From the NCBI GenBank assembly GCA_020026225.1, contig JAHHQU010000081.1:1-8541 (forward strand): a stretch of 8,541 nt of DNA, read 5' to 3'. The translations under genes and the position numbers were made by a program. The notes below the pieces were generated by a model, which saw nothing but the letters and a program-made list of their open reading frames with translations, did no database searches and was not told the origin of the DNA. Positions within the stretch are counted from its first letter, which is position 1. The number at the start of each line of letters is the position of its first letter. Positions 1-6,053 of this stretch are shown here, in pieces. The stretch is from Phocaeicola sp. (lineage in GTDB: Bacteria > Bacteroidota > Bacteroidia > Bacteroidales > Bacteroidaceae).

Positions 1-9
1 GGAAAATTC

Positions 10-29
10 GCAAGTGGGTACTCACTTGC
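10..29. repeat. Small hairpin, 8-bp stem
   Basis: GCAAGTG at 10-16 pairs with CACTTGC at 23-29, with one extra G-T pair closing a four-base loop. No T-run follows, so it is not a clear terminator. It may be the tail of whatever precedes the window. Nothing else is recognised in bases 1-114. Confidence 0.4.
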
Positions 30-114
30 TGTGCTTGCTACCGTATCTTTTCTCTACTTATAAAGCGTTTCAGATACCGAAAAATGCTCACAAGATGATG
101 ACTTTTTTGCGAAA

Positions 115-143
115 TTGACTTTTGAACAAATATCGTGTACACT
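115..143 (+). promoter_or_regulatory. Sigma-A-type promoter for the AraC-family gene
   Basis: TTGACT (115-120, five of six consensus bases) is followed after exactly 17 bp by TACACT (138-143, four of six). Transcription would start near 150, about 40 bases before the GTG start at 190. This is the only well-formed -35/-10 pair I found ahead of the cluster. Confidence 0.7.
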
Positions 144-157
144 ATGTAGAAAAAGCA

Positions 158-173
158 GTTAGATTCCGCTAAC
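158..173. promoter_or_regulatory. Candidate operator GTTAG-N6-CTAAC
   Basis: This is a perfect inverted repeat of 5-base half-sites with a 6-base spacer (ATTCCG). It sits between the predicted transcription start (about 150) and the ribosome binding site (175-183). The same half-sites with the same spacing recur at 1253-1268, about the same distance from that promoter's -10 element. GTTAG/CTAAC are also the inner half-sites of the known DtxR operator consensus, although there they are separated by 1 base instead of 6. Binding by the DtxR-like protein encoded at 7833-8201 is an inference. Confidence 0.5.
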
Positions 174-189
174 CAAAGGAGGGCTAATT

Positions 190-1155
190 GTGTCAAGTCA
201 ATACATCAACAATCTATATCGAGAACTGCTCTCCAATACACCGCAGACAGTAACGATTGCGATTCCTGAAAACATGGGGACTGGGCAGATAAGACAGGTC
301 GTAACAAAGCGTGGTGCAGTTATATCAGATTGGAAAATGAACTACTTCTCAGATATGAATGTCCGAGGCATCAATAGTGAGGAATATATCCAATTATTGT
401 TCTGCTTGAGTGACGGTGTGTCCTGGAATATTGCAGGTATGCGTGAAGGACTTTACTTAGAAAAAGGCGAAACTTGCATTTATCGTGGGCATGGTAAAAT
501 GGAGTCTCTTTGTTATGCGCAAAACAGTAATTTCGCTTTCAAAAACATAAAAATTCCCGTTTCCTATTTCAAACAACTTTTGGGAGATTATTTTGAGGAC
601 AGTGAAATTTCCGCTTATGAAAAAAAGTTGCTTACAGGTTTCTCTAAAGTCAGTATTACGCCTTACATGGAACATATTTTTGCGGAACTAAAGGATTTTA
701 GTCATTACAGAGGTGGCTTGGGCTATCTTTTTCTGGAAAGCAAAATACATGAACTGCTTTCTGTGTATTTAAGTGAGGTTCTAGAGCTTAGAATCCTGTC
801 ATCAGATTTATATCCAATTTCAAAGAGCGAGCGAGATTCTATTGTTGAGGCAAAAAGGATGATTGATGGCCAACTTGCCTTCGCACCAAATTTGGAAGAA
901 CTGTCTAAACAAATTGGAATCAGTATTTCAAAACTGTCTAAAGGCTTTTCAACAATGTATGGGATACCTGTCCATGCTTATATAATCGACCAGCGGTTGG
1001 AACGGGCGGCAAGTTTATTGTTGGAAAGTAATATGAATGTAAGTCAGATCGCAAGCGTTGTCGGATATACAAAACCGAGTAATTTTTCTGCGGCTTTCAA
1101 GAAAAAATACGGAGTAATTCCTAAAAAATATAAAGAGACAAATCAAATAAAGTAA
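190..1155 (+). CDS. AraC-family transcriptional activator, YbtA/PchR-like
   Basis: This 321-residue cytoplasmic DNA-binding regulator has two parts. The C-terminal third (about 215-316) is a canonical AraC/XylS domain with two helix-turn-helix units. The first lies around 234-258 (NLEELSKQIGISISKLSKGF). The second lies around 283-306 (NVSQIASVVGYTKPSNFSAAF) and is followed by the usual YGVIPKKYK end. Residues 1-205 form a less conserved sensor domain of the size seen in PchR and YbtA, which respond to siderophores. The GTG start at 190 is chosen because AAAGGAGGG at 175-183 lies six bases upstream. It is followed by a promoter region and then the transporter genes, so it probably activates them in response to an imported ligand. 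Family assignment is secure. The YbtA/PchR link rests on overall layout and on the YbtPQ-like transporter genes nearby. The ligand is unknown. Confidence 0.93.
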   Translation: MSSQYINNLYRELLSNTPQTVTIAIPENMGTGQIRQVVTKRGAVISDWKMNYFSDMNVRGINSEEYIQLLFCLSDGVSWNIAGMREGLYLEKGETCIYRGHGKMESLCYAQNSNFAFKNIKIPVSYFKQLLGDYFEDSEISAYEKKLLTGFSKVSITPYMEHIFAELKDFSHYRGGLGYLFLESKIHELLSVYLSEVLELRILSSDLYPISKSERDSIVEAKRMIDGQLAFAPNLEELSKQIGISISKLSKGFSTMYGIPVHAYIIDQRLERAASLLLESNMNVSQIASVVGYTKPSNFSAAFKKKYGVIPKKYKETNQIK

Positions 1156-1163
1156 TAATGACC

Positions 1164-1197
1164 TTCTACCCAAAATAAATATCGTTTTTGGGTAGAA
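1164..1197. repeat. Perfect 12-bp inverted repeat, candidate activator site
   Basis: TTCTACCCAAAA (1164-1175) and its exact reverse complement (1186-1197) flank a 10-base spacer, starting eight bases after the AraC-type gene's stop codon. It could work as a terminator stem, but no T-run follows. The arms contain the TTTTGGGT element that recurs at 1207-1214, so a protein-binding role is at least as likely. Confidence 0.55.
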
Positions 1198-1214
1198 TGA
1201 AACTTATTTTGGGT
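1186..1214 (+). promoter_or_regulatory. Direct repeats of TTTTGGGT, candidate AraC-type activator site
   Basis: TTTTGGGT occurs at 1186-1193 and 1207-1214, 21 bp apart (two helical turns), as is typical for AraC-family half-sites. An inverted copy lies at 1168-1175. The inverted copy and the promoter-proximal copy agree over 11 bases (TTATTTTGGGT). The proximal repeat runs into the slot where the -35 element of the following promoter should be, the usual arrangement for an activator that replaces a poor -35. The assignment to the upstream AraC protein is inferred. Confidence 0.5.
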
Positions 1215-1240
1215 TGGATTCGTTTCTGAGAATTGATAAA
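1212..1240 (+). promoter_or_regulatory. Weak, probably activator-dependent promoter for the transporter operon
   Basis: A -10-like GATAAA is at 1235-1240. The -35 slot at the standard 17-bp spacing (1212-1217, GGTTGG) does not resemble consensus. This fits a promoter that needs an activator. Transcription would start near 1247, just before the GTTAG-N6-CTAAC palindrome. Confidence is limited because the -10 match is modest. Confidence 0.4.
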
Positions 1241-1284
1241 ATGCGTTATGTGGTTAGTACTGTCTAACCACATAACGCATTTTA
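1237..1284. promoter_or_regulatory. Perfect 21-bp hairpin with embedded GTTAG-N6-CTAAC operator
   Basis: Bases 1237-1257 are exactly complementary to 1264-1284, with a 6-base loop (TACTGT). The innermost part, GTTAG at 1253-1257 and CTAAC at 1264-1268, repeats the half-sites and spacing found at 158-173. As DNA it can be a repressor operator just after the promoter. As RNA it forms a long hairpin ending five bases before the AGGAGG at 1289-1294. The 3' arm ends in TTTTA, so weak termination or protection of the 5' end is also possible. Confidence 0.6.
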
Positions 1285-1301
1285 ATTTAGGAGGAACAAC
1301 C

Positions 1302-1907
1302 ATGAATAAGAAGTTGAACGCAAAGGATTTTATCCTAATCGGTGTTCTAACTGCGCTCATGTGGATCATTTGCATGATTATAAGCACAGTTATGAGTATA
1401 GCCGGACCTGTCACAAATGTATTTTACCCTGCAGTCGTCGCAATTCCTAACGGCATTGTAATGATGCTTCTGCTTGCAAAGGTGCCGAAAAGAGGTGTAC
1501 TTACGATCAGTGGCACGATACAGGGGCTCTTGTTCCTGCTCGTCGGTGGGTTCTGGCTTATTCCTGCTGCCTTGATCCTTGGCGGTGCAATTTGTGATTT
1601 CTTAATTATGAGCAGAAAAGAGATTTCTGTAAAGTCTATGACGATTGCCTATACTCTTTTTAGTGGTTTCTTTTCCTTTGGTGCCATTGTTGGACCGCTT
1701 CGTCTCCTGCAAAGTGCCTTTGTTGCCGCAATGGAGAAAAACAATATCGCCCAGGAATACATTGATGGGATGATTAGTATTTCTTCCGGTTTTATGCCTG
1801 TGGTTATCATTGCTGCTGCCTTGGTAGGTGGTCTGCTTGGTAGCTTCATCGGTCAAAAAGCGTTGAAAAAACATTTTGTCAAAGCTGGGCTTGTTTCTGT
1901 TAACTGA
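1302..1907 (+). CDS. ECF transporter S component, Trep_Strep/MptD family
   Basis: This 201-residue integral membrane protein should be the substrate-binding subunit of an ECF vitamin/metal-type importer. It has about six hydrophobic segments, roughly at 10-34, 39-60, 65-82, 84-103, 113-137 and 162-184. The first, after MNKKLNAKDF, carries a small-xxx-small motif (G14 to A18) of the kind used by S components to contact EcfT. Start and overall pattern fit the Trep_Strep (MptD) family, whose substrate is not established. The ATG at 1302 is chosen over an in-frame ATG at 1233 because AGGAGG at 1289-1294 lies seven bases ahead and the earlier start would translate through the hairpin. T and A partners follow directly, so this is a dedicated ECF set. 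Its neighbours suggest a siderophore-related or metal substrate, which is inference. Confidence 0.9.
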   Translation: MNKKLNAKDFILIGVLTALMWIICMIISTVMSIAGPVTNVFYPAVVAIPNGIVMMLLLAKVPKRGVLTISGTIQGLLFLLVGGFWLIPAALILGGAICDFLIMSRKEISVKSMTIAYTLFSGFFSFGAIVGPLRLLQSAFVAAMEKNNIAQEYIDGMISISSGFMPVVIIAAALVGGLLGSFIGQKALKKHFVKAGLVSVN

Positions 1908-1960
1908 CAAATTACAGCTCTGATAACTGGCAGTCACTTGTCGCTTCGCTGTGATCTGTC
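1906..1960 (+). other. Imperfect RNA stem between the S and T genes
   Basis: GACAAATTACAG (1906-1917, overlapping the S gene stop) can pair with CTGTGATCTGTC (1949-1960) over 12 positions with one mismatch and one G-T pair. It precedes the terminator-like hairpin at 1972-2003. It could protect the 3' end of the S transcript or form part of a folded regulatory segment. I recognise no known RNA family. Confidence 0.3.
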
Positions 1961-1971
1961 GTAAATTTAAG

Positions 1972-2003
1972 TGCGGGGCTACGTGCAGTCCCGCATATTT
2001 TTT
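1972..2003 (+). terminator. Intrinsic terminator-like hairpin inside the operon
   Basis: A 9-bp stem (1972-1980 with 1987-1995, one G-T pair, core TGCGGG/CCCGCA) has a 6-base loop and is followed by TATTTTTT (1996-2003). This is standard intrinsic terminator form. It ends just ahead of the EcfT ribosome binding site (2004-2010). Partial termination here would make the S component more abundant than T and the ATPase. Confidence 0.65.
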
Positions 2004-2015
2004 GTGGAGGCCAAT

Positions 2016-2786
2016 ATGGAACAAACAATAAAAAGGCTGATCACAGAAAGAGAATTTTACAGGACGGCAGCGTTAGACCCTCGGTGTAAAATACTTCTCT
2101 TAATTTTGATCGGCAGCGTAAGCTATTTCGTAAATAGTGATATAGCTAGCCTTATGCTCATTTTGGGGTTTGCTATCTTCATAGCATTGGGCAATGGAGC
2201 AAAGCAGGCACTAAGAATGGTATGTATCTATATTCTTGTAGCATATCTCAACGCCTTGCTTCGGTATGTTTCCATTCCAGTGTTAAGCGTGATGATGAGC
2301 GTTTTTGGAGTGACAATTTTGAAAATCATTCCGATTGCCATGGTAGGGCTTTGGGTTTTGCATACCACCTATATGGATGACCTAATGGTTTCTTTGCAGC
2401 GAATGAAACTTCCGCAGGCAGTAACAATTCCGCTTGTTGTAATGTTTCGCTATATTCCAACGCTTAGAATTGAATATCAGATGATCCGCAATACAATGAG
2501 TATTCGAGGAATCAGTGATACCTTTTGGAAGCGTGTCCTTCATCCGATTGCTACTATCGAATATATCCTGGTTCCGCTTTTAATGCGCTGCCTGAAGGTG
2601 ACAGACGAACTGGCAGCATCTGGTACAACTCGTGGCTTGGAATTGGAAAATAAACGTTATGCGCTTAACCCTGTTTGCTTTTCGTGGAGGGAGTGGGCTG
2701 TGACATTATTAGGAATAGCTTTCTTGGGTATCCTACTTTTCCTTGACCGAACTTTCATCGGAAAGATTGTTTTGTGGAGGATATAG
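2016..2786 (+). CDS. ecfT: ECF transporter transmembrane component EcfT
   Basis: This 256-residue membrane protein couples ATP hydrolysis to movement of the S component. An N-terminal cytoplasmic stretch (1-24, ending in LDPRCK) is followed by hydrophobic segments around 26-58, 68-90, 98-118 and 134-147, a long amphipathic coupling region at about 150-215, and a last membrane helix at 228-244. The coupling region has the two short Arg-Gly signatures of EcfT that dock onto the ATPases: SIRG at 162-165 and TTRG at 204-207. The ATG at 2016 is preferred over an in-frame GTG at 1971 because GTGGAGG at 2004-2010 lies five bases upstream and the earlier start would sit in the terminator stem. The ATPase gene starts one base after this stop, so the two are almost certainly translated together. 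Confidence 0.93.
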   Translation: MEQTIKRLITEREFYRTAALDPRCKILLLILIGSVSYFVNSDIASLMLILGFAIFIALGNGAKQALRMVCIYILVAYLNALLRYVSIPVLSVMMSVFGVTILKIIPIAMVGLWVLHTTYMDDLMVSLQRMKLPQAVTIPLVVMFRYIPTLRIEYQMIRNTMSIRGISDTFWKRVLHPIATIEYILVPLLMRCLKVTDELAASGTTRGLELENKRYALNPVCFSWREWAVTLLGIAFLGILLFLDRTFIGKIVLWRI

Positions 2787-2787
2787 G

Positions 2788-4254
2788 ATGATTACATTTG
2801 ACAACTTTTCCTTTCGTTATGAAGAACGTGAGGAATTTGCATTAAAGGAAATCAATCTCTCCATTCAATCCGGGGAGTTTGTGTTATTAACAGGGCGCAG
2901 CGGTTGTGGAAAAACGACCTTGATTCGCACATTAAATGGTTTGATCCCGCACTTTTATCCGGGAGAAATACAAGGCGACGTTTACCTTGACGGACAATCA
3001 TTGCTCGAACAGAAACCATCTGACTTGGCGGGTGTTGTTGGAACAGTTTTCCAAGATCCGCGCTCACAGTTCTTTATGACAGATACCACCAGAGAACTTG
3101 CTTTCGGATGTGAAAATATGGGGTTGGATCCGTCTGAAACCTTGGAACGTATTACAAAAGCTGTTTCTGATTTGGAATTAGTTGATTATTTGAACCGAAG
3201 CATTTTTGAATTGTCCAGCGGTGAAAAGCAGCAAATTGCTGTTGGTTCAGTTTATGCCTTGGGTCCAAAAGTCTACATTTTTGATGAACCTTCGGCGAAT
3301 TTGGACTATGACGCCACAAAGCGTCTCACGCAAATTATGAGGATGTTAAAAAATGCCGGATACACAGTAATCGTTGTTGAACACCGTTTTTACTATCTAA
3401 GAGATTTGATAGATCGGGCAATTCTGATTCAAAACGGCAGTGTGAAGCAATGCTTTACACAAGAGCAATTTCTAAATATGCCAGAGGATATTCGTATTCA
3501 AAATGGATTGCGAACCGCTTATCCAGAAAACGACAGTAAATATTGTGCCAGTAAGCACACTCCCTATGGGAAACAAAATATACTGGAAGTTAGAAACTTG
3601 ACTTTTTCGTACAAAAACAAACCAAACATCTTACAAAATATCAATTTTGAAGTTCATGGCGGAGATGTGATTGGTATATTGGGGCATAATGGCGCTGGTA
3701 AAACAACATTGCTGTCCATTGTTACCGGGTTATTGAAAGAAAACTCTGGTGAAATACGATACAACGGAAATAAGTTAACTCCGCATGGCAGAAGAAAACT
3801 GTCTTATCTCGTTATGCAGGATACTGATTATCAGCTTTTTGCCAGTAGCGTGGAAGAAGAACTCTCTCTTGGAATCAGTCAGGAGTGCTCAAGACTTGTT
3901 GCAGACACATTGCGTGCTTTGGAACTTGAAGCATATAAAGAAAGTCATCCTGCTGCACTATCCGGAGGGCAGAAACAGCGTGTAACGATTGGTGCCGCAA
4001 TCGTCAAAAACAGTCCTGTTATTTTCATGGATGAGCCAACAAGCGGACTGGACTATGACTCCATGATGCGAGTTAGCCACATGATTGAAGAACTGGCAAA
4101 GAAAGGAATCATCATCTTTGTTGTTTCTCATGACTTTGAGTTTATCACCCGTACTTGTACCGAGGTATTACGGCTGGACAAGAAAGATTCCATTCGGAAT
4201 GAGGTGGTAAACCCAGAAATGCTGCAAACTTTTGCAAAACAATATTTTAGTTGA
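2788..4254 (+). CDS. Fused double ECF ATPase (EcfA1-EcfA2 in one chain)
   Basis: This 488-residue cytoplasmic protein contains two complete ABC ATPase domains, so one chain supplies both motor sites of the ECF transporter. Domain 1 has Walker A GRSGCGKT (36-43), Q-loop Q89, signature LSSGE (142-146), Walker B VYIFDE (162-167) and switch His199. Domain 2 has Walker A GHNGAGKT (299-306), Q344, signature LSGGQ (391-395), Walker B VIFMDE (411-416) and His448. The linker is about 235-262. All catalytic residues are present in both halves; only the first signature departs from LSGGQ. The ATG at 2788 is chosen because GTGGAGG at 2774-2780 is correctly spaced and MITFDNFSFRY is the normal start of this domain; an in-frame upstream ATG at 2743 would overlap ecfT. 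One base separates it from the EcfT stop. Confidence 0.95.
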   Translation: MITFDNFSFRYEEREEFALKEINLSIQSGEFVLLTGRSGCGKTTLIRTLNGLIPHFYPGEIQGDVYLDGQSLLEQKPSDLAGVVGTVFQDPRSQFFMTDTTRELAFGCENMGLDPSETLERITKAVSDLELVDYLNRSIFELSSGEKQQIAVGSVYALGPKVYIFDEPSANLDYDATKRLTQIMRMLKNAGYTVIVVEHRFYYLRDLIDRAILIQNGSVKQCFTQEQFLNMPEDIRIQNGLRTAYPENDSKYCASKHTPYGKQNILEVRNLTFSYKNKPNILQNINFEVHGGDVIGILGHNGAGKTTLLSIVTGLLKENSGEIRYNGNKLTPHGRRKLSYLVMQDTDYQLFASSVEEELSLGISQECSRLVADTLRALELEAYKESHPAALSGGQKQRVTIGAAIVKNSPVIFMDEPTSGLDYDSMMRVSHMIEELAKKGIIIFVVSHDFEFITRTCTEVLRLDKKDSIRNEVVNPEMLQTFAKQYFS

Positions 4255-4268
4255 TTGGAGGTTAAATC

Positions 4269-6053
4269 ATGTTCAAAAAAGTATTTGAGTATGCGGGACC
4301 CCATAAAAAGGACTTATACCGATCAACCTTCATCGTTTTGATCAGTGTCCTTTTGGGTGTCATTCCCTTTATTTTGGCATATCAAGTAATTACACCGCTC
4401 ATCATGGGCGAAAATATGGAACTTCAATACATTATCATTCGTGTATTAGGCGTTCTTTTATGCCTTGTTTTACAGGCGTTCCTTTATGGTTGGGGTTTAG
4501 AACTCTCACATAAAGCTGCATATAATACGCTGCTCCGCCTGCGTACCTCTTTACAAAAACGTATGGAGCAGCTTCCACTTGGCTTCATTCAGGATAAGGG
4601 GACCGGAACAATTAAAAAACTGTTTGTAGATGATGTTGACAGCTTGGAGGTTCTTCTGGCACACTCTCTGCCGGAGGGAATCGCAAATTTGATGATTCCG
4701 TTGGCAATCTATGTAGCAATGTTTTTCGTAGATTGGAAATTGGCACTTCTTTCGCTGGTATCGCTTCCCTTTAGTTTCATAGCTATGATGATTATGTATT
4801 CTGTTGGCATGAAAAAGATGGGATCTTACTATATGGCCGGCCAAAAAATGAATAATACAATCATAGAGTACATCAATGGAATGGAAGTCGTAAAGGTTTT
4901 CAATAAGGATGCAGAATCCTATGCACGTTTCCAAACGGATATTTCTGATTATAGAGATTATACGCTGGAATGGTACAAGGCTTCATGGCCTTGGATGGCG
5001 ATTTACAGCAGTCTTTTACCGTGTACGATTATTCTTACATTACCGCTGGGTGCTTGGTTTGTCCTTAGTGGCATTTCAACCTTACAGGATCTGATTCTTG
5101 TATTATGCCTCTCTCTCAGCATTGGAATCCCACTTTTGAAGTCATTGGGGTTCTTGCCTACAATGCCTCAGCTTAATTACAAGATTACAGCTCTGGAACA
5201 AGTTTTAGAGACAGCCCCTTTACAGCAGACAGGAGAAGCGTTCCGCGGCGTGAACTATGATATTTCCTTTGAGCATATTCATTTCGGATACGAAAAAATG
5301 CAGATGGGACCAGATGGCAAGCCAGTAGTAGCTGTCGATGAAGTGATCCATGACGTTACTTTTACTGCAAAAGAAGGCAAAAAAACGGCATTGGTCGGAG
5401 AATCTGGTTCAGGCAAGAGCACTCTTGCAAAACTTTTGATCCATTACTATGATGTGCAGCAAGGTAGCATATCTATTGGAAATCAAAAAATCACTGATAT
5501 GAGCTTGAAAGAACTGAACGATCTGATTTCCTATGTTGCGCAAGATCAATATCTTTTTAACACTTCCATTATGGAGAATATTCGGATGGGAAACCCGAAA
5601 GCAACAGATCAGGAGGTTCTTATTGCTGCACAGAAAGCACAGTGCATGGAATTTTTGGACAGGCTCCCACAGGGCATTCACTCTATGGCTGGTGATGCAG
5701 GAAAAATGCTTTCAGGTGGACAGCGCCAGCGGATTTCTCTTGCGCGTGCCATTCTGAAAAATGCGCCTATTATTGTTCTTGACGAGGCAACTGCATACGC
5801 CGATCCTGAAAACGAAGAAAAAATGGAAGCTGCAATCGAGGAACTTGTAAAAGGAAAAACGCTTTTCGTAATTGCTCACAAGCTCCCTGCTATTATGAAC
5901 GCCGATCAAATTTGCGTTATGGAGCATGGCAAAATGGTAGCAGCCGGAAAGCATAATTCGCTAATGGAAAATTGCGATACCTATCGAAAACTTTGGTGTG
6001 CTGCTCAGGATAGTGCTGAATGGAAGGTACAATCCGCAAAGGAGGTGGACTAA
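4269..6053 (+). CDS. ABC transporter half, YbtP/IrtA-like (siderophore importer type)
   Basis: This 594-residue protein has an exporter-fold membrane domain fused to an ATPase. Six hydrophobic segments lie around 18-42, 54-76, 136-155, 158-179, 243-266 and 272-292. The ATPase domain has Walker A GESGSGKST (377-385), Q425, signature LSGGQ (481-485), Walker B IIVLDE (501-506) and His537. The motif after the catalytic Glu is ATAYADPENE, and AGDAGKM precedes the signature. I associate both with the YbtP/IrtA branch, which imports ferric siderophores despite the exporter fold. There is no N-terminal siderophore-reductase domain as in mycobacterial IrtA. About a dozen extra residues (around 342-354) separate the first ATPase strand from the next. 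TTGGAGG at 4255-4261 supports the ATG, and the partner follows immediately. Substrate is inferred. Confidence 0.93.
   Translation: MFKKVFEYAGPHKKDLYRSTFIVLISVLLGVIPFILAYQVITPLIMGENMELQYIIIRVLGVLLCLVLQAFLYGWGLELSHKAAYNTLLRLRTSLQKRMEQLPLGFIQDKGTGTIKKLFVDDVDSLEVLLAHSLPEGIANLMIPLAIYVAMFFVDWKLALLSLVSLPFSFIAMMIMYSVGMKKMGSYYMAGQKMNNTIIEYINGMEVVKVFNKDAESYARFQTDISDYRDYTLEWYKASWPWMAIYSSLLPCTIILTLPLGAWFVLSGISTLQDLILVLCLSLSIGIPLLKSLGFLPTMPQLNYKITALEQVLETAPLQQTGEAFRGVNYDISFEHIHFGYEKMQMGPDGKPVVAVDEVIHDVTFTAKEGKKTALVGESGSGKSTLAKLLIHYYDVQQGSISIGNQKITDMSLKELNDLISYVAQDQYLFNTSIMENIRMGNPKATDQEVLIAAQKAQCMEFLDRLPQGIHSMAGDAGKMLSGGQRQRISLARAILKNAPIIVLDEATAYADPENEEKMEAAIEELVKGKTLFVIAHKLPAIMNADQICVMEHGKMVAAGKHNSLMENCDTYRKLWCAAQDSAEWKVQSAKEVD

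Noticed and set aside
7..112. Inverted TTCGCAA (7-13) and TTGCGAA (106-112) as possible element ends or attachment site
   Set aside because: Seven bases over this distance is easily chance, and no integrase or target duplication is visible.
1233..1301. Earlier in-frame ATG that would lengthen the S component by 23 residues
   Set aside because: The extension would be translated from the perfect hairpin and has no ribosome binding site, while AGGAGG at 1289-1294 fits the ATG at 1302.
1971..2015. Earlier in-frame GTG for EcfT
   Set aside because: It would start inside the terminator stem; GTGGAGG at 2004-2010 clearly serves the ATG at 2016.
1602..2024. Minus-strand frame of 140 codons across the S gene end and the S-T gap
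   Set aside because: It runs antisense to the S-component coding sequence and the terminator hairpin, with no family resemblance.
4350..4358. Additional TTTTGGGT in the first ABC gene
   Set aside because: It is a single copy within coding sequence with no promoter nearby, as expected by chance for an 8-mer in AT-rich DNA.
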